Origin: Parcubacteria group bacterium Athens0714_12
GTDB lineage: Bacteria; Patescibacteriota; Patescibacteriia; UBA2591; VMGY01
Length of the DNA: 38,803 nucleotides
Assembly (NCBI GenBank): GCA_007378955.1
Contig: VMGY01000001.1
Span: forward strand, 1 to 38,803
Direction: 5' to 3'
In this document: one piece after another, positions 32,537 to 38,803 of the stretch
Layout: each line of letters begins with the position of its first letter
Position numbering within the stretch: the first letter of the stretch is position 1
Notes under the pieces: generated by a model
Databases searched by the model: none
What the model was told of the DNA's origin: nothing
The model's input: the letters and a program-made list of their open reading frames with translations, nothing else
Position numbers and translations under genes: made by a program

Positions 32537-33895
32537 TTAATTTTTTATTTTTAATTTGTAGATATCCCCTGCTCCCATTATTAAAACTAAATCATTTTTT
32601 TTGATATTTTCTGAAATTAATTTTTTTATTTCCTTTAAATCAGCAGCGTAAAGAATCTTTTTTCCGCGCTTTTTTATTTTCATTATTAAATCCTTTGAAC
32701 TGATTTTTAAATTTTCCTCTCTGCCAGCCGGGCGGTAAATCTCGCTTAAAATAATTATATCCGCCAAATCAAAAGCTTCAATAAATTCTTTGAATAAATC
32801 TTTTGTCCGACTGGCAAGATGCGGCTGAAAAACCGCCACAATTCTTCTTTTGGGATAAAATTCTTTGGCCGCCTGAATAGTCTTTTTAACCGCCGTAGGG
32901 TGATGGGCGTAATCGGAAATAAAAATTGCGCCGTTTTTCTCGCCTACTTTTTCAAACCTCCGCCAGATGCCGTTAAAATCAGATAAACTTTTTTTTATCG
33001 CTTCTGGTTTGACGCCAAATTCCAAAGCGCAGGCACAGGCGCCTAAAAAATTATAAAGATTAAAAAGGCCAGGAACTTTTAATTCAAATCTACTTAAATT
33101 TTTGTTTTTATAAATCAGATTAAAAATTTGCTTCTCCTCTTTTACGATTCTGTTTACAATCTTTAAATCCGCTTTATTTTCAATTCCGAATTTTATAATC
33201 TTACAATCAGGCAATTTTAGTTTTTTTAAATTTTTGTCATCGCTATTTAAAATCAGTAAGCCGTCTTTAGGTAGTTTATTGATATACTTTTGGAAACTTT
33301 TAACCAAATGTTTCAAATTTTTATAATAATCCAGATGGTCTTTTTCCAAATTAGTCAGGATAATCGCCTTTGGCTGAAGCTTAAGCATATTTTCCTGATA
33401 TTCACAGGCCTCAATGACAAAAAATTTGCCTTTGCCAAATTGTAAATTTCCGTCTTTAAATGCCTTGAGCTTACTGCCGACAATAACCAATGGGTTAAAA
33501 CCGGCTTTTTCCAAGAATAAGCCCAAAAGGGCCGTGGTCGTGCTTTTGCCATGAGTGCCGGAAACAGCGAGAGTGAATTTTTCCTTACTGATTTCAGCCA
33601 AAATCTCAACATAGCTTAATTGTTTGATTTTTAATTTTTTCGCTTTTTTTCTTTCCGGATTATTCCGCGGAATAGCCGAAGAATAAACAACCAAATCAAT
33701 ATCATCGGCCAAATTTTTTTCTTGGTGGCCTAAAAATATTTTAATGCCCCCTTTTTTTAAATCTTGGATAATTTCCGAATTGCCGGCATCCGAACCAGTG
33801 ATTTTTTTGCCTTGCCTATCCATCATTTTAGCAATCGCGGAAACGCCGATACCGCCGATGCCGATAAAATGAATTTTTTTTATTTTTTGCCGCAT
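32537..33895 (-). CDS. murC: UDP-N-acetylmuramate--L-alanine ligase
   Basis: A 452-residue MurC with all three Mur ligase domains: the N-terminal Rossmann part KIHFIGIGGIGVSAIAKMM, the ATPase domain with P-loop AVSGTHGKSTTTA and later NLEKDHLDYY (the MurC-type DHLD), and the C-terminal domain from IWRRFEKVGEKNGAIFISDYAHHPTAVKKTI. It adds L-Ala to UDP-MurNAc in the cytoplasm. Length is normal. It overlaps the end of murG by 16 nt, so it is coupled. Compared with the MurF-like protein at 1374-2153, its catalytic motifs are fully conserved. Confidence 0.96.
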   Translation of the reverse strand: MRQKIKKIHFIGIGGIGVSAIAKMMDRQGKKITGSDAGNSEIIQDLKKGGIKIFLGHQEKNLADDIDLVVYSSAIPRNNPERKKAKKLKIKQLSYVEILAEISKEKFTLAVSGTHGKSTTTALLGLFLEKAGFNPLVIVGSKLKAFKDGNLQFGKGKFFVIEACEYQENMLKLQPKAIILTNLEKDHLDYYKNLKHLVKSFQKYINKLPKDGLLILNSDDKNLKKLKLPDCKIIKFGIENKADLKIVNRIVKEEKQIFNLIYKNKNLSRFELKVPGLFNLYNFLGACACALEFGVKPEAIKKSLSDFNGIWRRFEKVGEKNGAIFISDYAHHPTAVKKTIQAAKEFYPKRRIVAVFQPHLASRTKDLFKEFIEAFDLADIIILSEIYRPAGREENLKISSKDLIMKIKKRGKKILYAADLKEIKKLISENIKKNDLVLIMGAGDIYKLKIKN

Positions 33896-34980
33896 ATTTT
33901 ATTTATTTCTTCTATTATTTTTTCCATCGCTCCGCTTTTCATTACTTTATTAATATTTTCGCTTAAAATTTTAAGTTTTTCTTGGTTATTTAATAAATTT
34001 TTAATTTCTTGAATTAAAATTTCCGGAGTTAATTCTCTTTGATTTAAAAGTATGGCGGCATTTTTTTGGCTGAAAATTTCCGCGTTTTTTTCCTGATGGC
34101 TATTTGGGATTGGAATAATAATCGCCGGCTGTCCCATTAAAGAAATTTCTGTCAAAGTTCCCATTCCCGCCCGGCAAACCACTAAATCCGCCGCCGCATA
34201 AGCATCTGGCATTTCTTTAGTTAAAAAATCATAAGCATGATAGTTTCCGCCAAAATTTTTTAAATCCACTAATAAATTTTTATTTTTTCCAGTCAAATGA
34301 ATAATTTGGCAAAATTTTGTTAACTCCAACAATGCTTCAATAATCAATTTATTTAAAGCCAAAGCCCCTGTCCCGCCGCCGATAAACAAAATCACGGGTA
34401 AATCTTTTTCTAATTTAAAAATCTCTCTCGCCCTTTTTTTATCTCCGGCAAAAATATCTTCCCGTGTAGGATTGCCTGTTAAAATAGTTTTATCTTTGGG
34501 AAAATCTTTCAATGATTTTTCAAAAACAACGGTGATTTTCGTCGCGAACGGCGCCATTAATTTATTAGCCAAACCGGGAACCGCGTCCTGCTGGTGGATT
34601 AAAGAAGGGATTTTTAAAATCCAGCCCGCCCAAATCACTGGCACGCTGACAAAACTGCCGGCGGAAACAATAACATTCGGCCGAAATTTTAAAATGATAA
34701 AAAACGACTGGACAAAGCCCAAAAAAATAAAAATCAAATCAATAAAATTTTTAAAACTCAAATAACGGCGCAGCTTGCCGCTGAAAATCGGCTGGAAAGG
34801 GATTTTATAATTTTTTACCAATTCTTTCTCTACTCTGCCTTTATAAGTTCCCAAAAAAAGAAATTTTACTTCTGAATTTTTTTCTTTTATTTTTTGACTA
34901 ATCGCCAAAAGCGGACTGACCGAACCGATTGTCCCGCCGCCAGTAAGCATAATTTTTAACTTTTTTTGCTTTTGGAGCAT
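33880..34980 (-). CDS. murG: UDP-GlcNAc:lipid I N-acetylglucosaminyltransferase MurG
   Basis: A 366-residue GT28 enzyme with LTGGGTIGSVSPLLAI (the MurG glycine loop; the usual GGTGGH is here GGTIGS, with the catalytic-region His replaced), IPSLIHQQDAVPGLANKLMA, LFIGGGTGALALNKLI, and VVCRAGMGTLTEISLMGQPAIIIPIPNSHQEKNA, the donor-binding block (VVSRAGAxT..E in others). It makes lipid II at the inner membrane face. The unusual loop is worth checking, but the rest is typical. It starts 30 nt after ftsW and overlaps murC. Confidence 0.92.
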   Translation of the reverse strand: MLQKQKKLKIMLTGGGTIGSVSPLLAISQKIKEKNSEVKFLFLGTYKGRVEKELVKNYKIPFQPIFSGKLRRYLSFKNFIDLIFIFLGFVQSFFIILKFRPNVIVSAGSFVSVPVIWAGWILKIPSLIHQQDAVPGLANKLMAPFATKITVVFEKSLKDFPKDKTILTGNPTREDIFAGDKKRAREIFKLEKDLPVILFIGGGTGALALNKLIIEALLELTKFCQIIHLTGKNKNLLVDLKNFGGNYHAYDFLTKEMPDAYAAADLVVCRAGMGTLTEISLMGQPAIIIPIPNSHQEKNAEIFSQKNAAILLNQRELTPEILIQEIKNLLNNQEKLKILSENINKVMKSGAMEKIIEEINKICGKK

Positions 34981-35010
34981 ATTGAAAATTTATTTTAAAA
35001 AAATTTATTT

Positions 35011-36108
35011 TTAAGATAGTTTGGAAATATTCAGCAAAATGCCGGCGCTGGCCAAAGAAACAACTAAAGCGCTGCCGCCGTAACTGATAAATGGCAAGGG
35101 CACGCCGGTTAAAGGAATTAAATTAACCATGCCGCCGATATTAATGAAAGCTTGGATGATGAACATTGAAGTAATGCCAAAAGCAATTAATTTGCCGAAT
35201 TCGTCCCTGCATTTTTTAGCGATCTTATAGCCGCGGACAGTTAAAACGAGAAAAAACGTCACTAAAAGAAAAGAGAATGCAAAACCTAATTCTTCACAAA
35301 TAATCGCAAAAATGGAATCGCCAGCCGGTTCCGGCAGATATTGGAATTTTTGGATACTCAAGCCGAGTCCCCTGCCGAAGACACCTCCGGAGCCGATGGC
35401 TAAAAGGGATTGATTGATTTGATACCCATCGCCCTGCGGGTCTAGGGCCGGATTTAAAAAAGCTTCAAAACGAGCACTCCTATAAGAAGAAGGTATTACT
35501 TTAATTAAAAAAAACATTCCGACGATAAAGAACAGCGCTAAAAAAAGAATTTCTTTATTTCGCGTGTTAGCCGCGAAATAAACAGCAAAAGAAGTTAAAA
35601 CTATAATCAAAGCCGTGCCTAAATCCGGCTGAAGCGCGACTAAACAAAAACAAAGCCCTGAAATTCCCAAGAAAGGCAGCAATAAACCTTGCTTTACTCC
35701 CCCGCTTCTTTCTTTGCTTAATAAAACAGCTAAATATAAAATTAAAGTTAATTTGACAAATTCGCTCGGCTGAAAAGTAAAATATTTAAAATTGAGCCAG
35801 CTTTTAGCGTTTCCGAAATCCGCCCCTATGCCGGGAATAAAAATTATAACTAAAAGCAAAATGCTTAAAGCTAATAAAAAAATAGCGGCTTTTTTTAATT
35901 TTTTATAATCAGTCTTATAAGCTAAAAAAAACAAAATCAAGCCCGGAATAAGCCCATAAAATATCTGATGCTTTAAAAAATAATAGCTGTCGTCAAACTT
36001 TTGATAACCAATTACGACGCTCGCCGAAGAAAGCGCGATTAAACCGAAAATTATCAAAACAGCGAAAATAGCGATTAAAATATAATCAGGGCGATGAGAG
36101 TGAGACAT
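35011..36108 (-). CDS. ftsW: SEDS peptidoglycan polymerase FtsW
   Basis: A 365-residue membrane protein with about ten hydrophobic segments. SEDS signatures are GADFGNAKSWLNFKYFTFQPSEFVKLTLILYLAVLLS, ALQPDLGTALII, GDGYQINQSLLAIGSGGVFGRGLG and PEPAGDSIFAIICEELGF, ending LPLTGVPLPFISYGGSALVVSLASAGILLNIS. SEDS proteins polymerise lipid II with a class B PBP partner. FtsW is preferred over RodA because of the mraY-ftsW-murG position; no PBP2/3 gene is next to it. Confidence 0.93.
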   Translation of the reverse strand: MSHSHRPDYILIAIFAVLIIFGLIALSSASVVIGYQKFDDSYYFLKHQIFYGLIPGLILFFLAYKTDYKKLKKAAIFLLALSILLLVIIFIPGIGADFGNAKSWLNFKYFTFQPSEFVKLTLILYLAVLLSKERSGGVKQGLLLPFLGISGLCFCLVALQPDLGTALIIVLTSFAVYFAANTRNKEILFLALFFIVGMFFLIKVIPSSYRSARFEAFLNPALDPQGDGYQINQSLLAIGSGGVFGRGLGLSIQKFQYLPEPAGDSIFAIICEELGFAFSFLLVTFFLVLTVRGYKIAKKCRDEFGKLIAFGITSMFIIQAFINIGGMVNLIPLTGVPLPFISYGGSALVVSLASAGILLNISKLS

Positions 36109-36192
36109 AATATAATTTGATTGTCATTTTAAATTTTGAACATTTGAATTTAAAATTTGTTTAGGGTTTAGAATTTTGAATTTAGGATTTTT
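36109..36192. repeat. AT-rich repeat between mraY and ftsW, related to 29941-30080
   Basis: On the reverse strand it reads AAATTCAAAATTCTAAACCCTAAACAAATTTTAAATTCAAATGTTC, sharing CAAAATTCTAAAC and AAATTTTAAATTCAAAT with the repeat between rpsK and rpsD. It is therefore a dispersed intergenic family, not simple AT bias. Confidence 0.65.
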
Positions 36193-36197
36193 ATCTT

Positions 36198-37241
36198 TTA
36201 TCTTTTGTCTATTAAAAAAATAATCAAACCCACGGCGGCAGTCATCCAGCTGACCATCCAAAAACGCATTACTATTTTTGGTTCAATCCATCCTTTAGCT
36301 TCCAGGTGATGATGAATGGGAGCGGAAAGAAAAACTTTCTTTTTTCTTATTTTTTTAGAAATAACTTGAATAATCACCGACAAAGATTCAATTACAAAAA
36401 GAAAACCGATAATCGGCATAAGTAAAGCATAGTTAGTCAACATGGCGATAACCCCCAAAGTTACGCCCAAAGACATCGCGCCGGTATCTCCCATAAAAAA
36501 ACGGGCCGGATAAATATTAAACCATAAAAAAGCGACTAAAGCGCCGCTAATTACCCCGCAAAGGGCGGCCAAGTCGGCTTTACCCAAGAAAAAAGCGATT
36601 ATTCCATAAGCGGCAAAACTGGAAAGAAGCGTGCCGCCGGCCAAGCCGTCCAGGCCGTCAATTTCATTGACCGAAAAAGCGGTAGCGACAATGGTAAAAA
36701 TAAAAATCGGGATATACCACCAGCCAATATCAAAATTTCCAAAAAATGGAATATGAATAATGTCCCAATCTAATTTAAAATAAAACCACCAAGCGCCAAA
36801 AATCGCGATTAAGCTGTAAATAATCAATCTGTGCCTCATCCCCAATCCCCTGCCTTTTGGCCCTTTCTTTTTTATATCCAGATAATCATCAAGCAAGCCG
36901 ACCAAAGCCGAAGCGACTAAGGCGCCTAAGGGCAGTAAAGTCTGTGAACGACTTAAAAAATTAAGTTTTTTAAAAATTTCCCAAGGTAAAAATTTGCCTA
37001 AATAAAAAAATATTAAAGCTAAAACAAGAACCGTCACCCAAATTAATAATCCGCCCATAGTGGGAGTGCCCTCTTTTGTTTTATGCATTTGAGAAAAGAT
37101 GGGCGTTTCTTTGCTGTCGCGAATTTGCTTGTCTAATTTGTATTTGTATAAAAAATTAGTCAGGAGAGGCGTCCAAAGAATCGCGGCGATAAAGGAAAAA
37201 GTGGTTAAAAAAAGAATTTTTATGATAGAAAAATCAACCAT
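36198..37241 (-). CDS. mraY: Phospho-N-acetylmuramoyl-pentapeptide transferase MraY
   Basis: A 347-residue integral membrane enzyme with about ten membrane segments. Active-site blocks are KTKEGTPTMGGLLI, LVGLLDDYLDIKKKGPKGRG (DDxxD-type), NEIDGLDGLAGG and FMGDTGAMSLG, then APIHHHLEAKGWIEPKIVMRFW (HHHxE). It links UDP-MurNAc-pentapeptide to undecaprenyl phosphate, giving lipid I. All acidic catalytic residues are visible. It begins the mraY-ftsW-murG-murC-murB run; murE, murD and a complete murF are not in the window. Confidence 0.97.
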   Translation of the reverse strand: MVDFSIIKILFLTTFSFIAAILWTPLLTNFLYKYKLDKQIRDSKETPIFSQMHKTKEGTPTMGGLLIWVTVLVLALIFFYLGKFLPWEIFKKLNFLSRSQTLLPLGALVASALVGLLDDYLDIKKKGPKGRGLGMRHRLIIYSLIAIFGAWWFYFKLDWDIIHIPFFGNFDIGWWYIPIFIFTIVATAFSVNEIDGLDGLAGGTLLSSFAAYGIIAFFLGKADLAALCGVISGALVAFLWFNIYPARFFMGDTGAMSLGVTLGVIAMLTNYALLMPIIGFLFVIESLSVIIQVISKKIRKKKVFLSAPIHHHLEAKGWIEPKIVMRFWMVSWMTAAVGLIIFLIDKR

Positions 37242-37250
37242 ATAATAATA

Positions 37251-37607
37251 TCACAAATTAATAATCATCAGAGCGGCGGTCAGCAAAAAAATTTGAATCA
37301 TCAAAGCGGCAACGGTTAAAAACAAGGAAAGGATTTTTTCTTTTTTATAAACAATAAAAGCCAAAATAAAATTTATTAAAAAAATCAGCAAAGCGATTAA
37401 TGGCAGTTTAAAAATTTCATTCTTGTCGCCCAATAGGTCAACGCCGAAATAAATGTTATAATGTAAAGGAATATCGCCTTTAAAAGAGATGATTGAATAC
37501 CAGACGACAAACCAGAAAAAAATATTGAGCAACAGGCTAAAAATAAAAATTGAAATAATTTTTTTATCCCGCCAATAATCATTTTTTAAAAATAAAAATT
37601 GAGCCAT
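37251..37607 (-). CDS. Small membrane protein upstream of mraY, function unknown
   Basis: A 118-residue protein with three hydrophobic segments (~17-40, ~64-85, ~92-116). The linker DIPLHYNIYFGVDLLGDKNEIFKL resembles the PIHFN/GxxD region of DUF1648-type membrane proteins, but I cannot assign it. It ends 9 nt before the mraY start, so it is probably transcribed with the cell-wall genes. Its start lies beside the 175-bp inverted-repeat element. Confidence 0.75.
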   Translation of the reverse strand: MAQFLFLKNDYWRDKKIISIFIFSLLLNIFFWFVVWYSIISFKGDIPLHYNIYFGVDLLGDKNEIFKLPLIALLIFLINFILAFIVYKKEKILSLFLTVAALMIQIFLLTAALMIINL

Positions 37608-37617
37608 TTTTAAAATT

Positions 37618-37792
37618 GAGATGGTTGTAAAACTATTTTGTAACGAAATTTAAATATTTTTCGCCGAGACAAGGAAAATAAGCAAAATGATTGAGCCGTA
37701 GCAGAGCTACAGTGAAAATCATTTTGCGCCAGCTTGACGAAGTATCGACGGAAAATAGCAAATTGCAGTAGAAATAATTTTGCAACCATCTC
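37618..37792. repeat. 175-bp imperfect inverted-repeat element (MITE-like)
   Basis: Ends GAGATGGTTGTAAAACTATTT and AAATAATTTTGCAACCATCTC pair with two mismatches. Inside, AGCAAAATGATT pairs with AATCATTTTGCG, around a GC-richer centre GTAGCAGAGCTACAGTG that itself folds (GTAGC/GCTAC). No coding sequence. The divergent gap 37608-37843 is otherwise only a promoter region. Confidence 0.8.
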
Positions 37793-37829
37793 ATTATAAC
37801 TCTTTATTCATTTTTTGTAAAATTTATAG

Positions 37830-37835
37830 TATAAT
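37830..37835 (+). promoter_or_regulatory. -10 box of the PilB/GspE gene, predicts a near-leaderless mRNA
   Basis: TATAAT ends 8 nt before the ATG at 37844; the -35 is not clear. The expected leader is about 2 nt. Confidence 0.5.
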
Positions 37836-37843
37836 TAATTTAT

Positions 37844-38803
37844 ATGCTAACAACAAAACAAATCAAAGAAATTATTATTAATAATAAAATTCTTTCGGAG
37901 AAAGAGTTTACGGACATCGGCCCTGAAATTAAAAAAAGCAAACTTTCTTTGGAAGAATATCTTTATGAAAAAAAGATTATTTCCGAGGATTTATTTTATG
38001 AAGCGGTTGCCAATTATTTTAATATTCCTTTTATCAATCTTAAAAATAAAATAATCTTGCCTGATATCTTGCAATTAATTCCCGAGTCTATCGCTAAAAC
38101 CCATAAAATTATTGCCTTTGAAAAAGATGACCAAATTTTAAAATTAGCCTGCTTGGACCCTAAAAATTTGGAAATATTTGACTTTATTGAAAGAAAAACA
38201 AATTTAAAATTAAAAATTTTTATCACTACCCCCTTGATTATTAAAGAAACTTTGAAACAATACCGAAAGCCATTGGAAACAGCTGTGGAAAAGATTATCC
38301 AGCCGGAAATGGTTGAAAAAATAGAAGGCGGCGATTTAAGCAAATTAGCCCAGGAATTGCCGATTATAAAAATTGTTGACACTTTATTGGATTACGCTAT
38401 CTCGGAAAATGCTTCTGATATCCACATTGAGCCAATGGAAAAAAATCTTGTGATAAGATTCAGAGTAGACGGGATTTTAAAAAAAGTGATGGAATTGCCA
38501 AAATCTTCTAACGCGGGAGTAGTGGCCAGGATAAAAATTCTTTCAAACTTAAAAATTGACGAGCATAGAATGCCGCAAGACGGAAGATTCAAAATTGTTA
38601 CCCCTGATTACAAATTTTCTTTTAGAGTTTCAGTTTTGCCTATTTTTGACGGTGAAAAAATAGTTTTAAGATTATTAAAAGAAAGCGGCGGGGTTTTGGA
38701 TTTGGAGCAGCTTGGATTTTTGCCTAAAAATTTAGAAATTATAAAAAGAAATATTAAAAAACCGCACGGAATGATTTTAGTCACCGGGCCGACCGGCTCC
38801 GGA
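37844..38803 (+). CDS. Type IV pilus / type II secretion ATPase PilB/GspE, 5' part (cut by window edge)
   Basis: An open frame of 320 codons running off the window, absent from the ORF track because it has no stop here. Residues ~1-130 form the N-terminal GspE-II domain (LTTKQIKEIIINNKILSEKEF, VANYFNIPFINL). From ~165 comes the ATPase part: IIKIVDTLLDYAISENASDIHIEP, RFRVDGILKKV, RIKILSNLKIDEHRMPQDGRF, and the start of Walker A, VTGPTGSG, at the very edge. It powers extension of type IV pili (PilB) or a related system; many Patescibacteria carry pili used for host attachment and DNA uptake. pilT or pilC may follow outside the window. Confidence 0.93.
   Translation, partial: MLTTKQIKEIIINNKILSEKEFTDIGPEIKKSKLSLEEYLYEKKIISEDLFYEAVANYFNIPFINLKNKIILPDILQLIPESIAKTHKIIAFEKDDQILKLACLDPKNLEIFDFIERKTNLKLKIFITTPLIIKETLKQYRKPLETAVEKIIQPEMVEKIEGGDLSKLAQELPIIKIVDTLLDYAISENASDIHIEPMEKNLVIRFRVDGILKKVMELPKSSNAGVVARIKILSNLKIDEHRMPQDGRFKIVTPDYKFSFRVSVLPIFDGEKIVLRLLKESGGVLDLEQLGFLPKNLEIIKRNIKKPHGMILVTGPTGSG

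Noticed and set aside
1-38803. Recoding of TGA (as in Gracilibacteria/Absconditabacteria)
   Set aside because: TGA ends ddl and amrS at natural C termini and no in-frame TGA was needed inside any gene.
1-38803. CRISPR array, prophage, insertion sequence, toxin-antitoxin or defence system
   Set aside because: No regularly spaced direct repeats, transposase, capsid/terminase or nuclease genes were seen; the Xer-type recombinase alone does not indicate a mobile element.

Overview
The window looks like a chromosomal segment of a Patescibacteria/CPR bacterium, most likely Parcubacteria-like. The signs are AT-rich sequence, tightly packed genes, short ribosomal proteins, an RNA polymerase alpha subunit without its C-terminal domain, an N-terminally short MurF-type protein, a wall-associated protein with ~60-residue repeats of a kind common in these genomes, and very few Shine-Dalgarno sites. 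TGA ends ddl and amrS at their natural C termini, so the genetic code is standard here. Taxonomy is inferred from gene content only; no search was run.

Layout. 1-3091 (+): the 3' end of ddl, a class I/II aminotransferase, a truncated and active-site-degenerate MurF-like protein, and ftsQ. 3092-4561: two strong hairpins, a Xer-type tyrosine recombinase and REP-like palindromes. 4562-8147 (-): a coiled-coil M23 peptidase, gltX and a TagA/WecG glycosyltransferase. 8207-15288 (+): amrS, clpB behind a perfect CIRCE element, a 61-aa protein, a secreted SLT-like repeat protein, a 142-aa hypothetical and fmt. 15280-27150 (-): envelope genes (processive GT2, LPG-synthase-like flippase domain, metallophosphoesterase, two GT4 enzymes, ftsX, ftsE, an RlpA-like protein, an FtsB/DivIC-like protein, a Wzx-like flippase), plus lysS and tRNA-Gln; tRNA-Gly and tRNA-Thr lie on the + strand. 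27265-31326 (-): infA-rpmJ-rpsM-rpsK-rpsD-rpoA-rplQ-rplM-rpsI, read from a full-consensus promoter. 31420-37607 (-): hypothetical membrane protein-mraY-ftsW-murG-murC-murB. 37844-end (+): the 5' part of a PilB/GspE ATPase.

Functionally the window is dominated by cell-wall synthesis and division (MraY, MurG, MurC, MurB, Ddl, FtsW, FtsQ, FtsB-like, FtsEX, M23 and RlpA-like proteins) and by surface glycan building (TagA, GT2, two GT4, flippase). Translation genes make up the rest. No CRISPR array, prophage, insertion sequence or defence system was seen, and I did not find a clearly new multi-gene system. The most interesting items are the degenerate MurF-like protein, an SD-led leader ORF before murB, several promoters that predict leaderless mRNAs, three kinds of palindromic repeat, and RpoA without its CTD.
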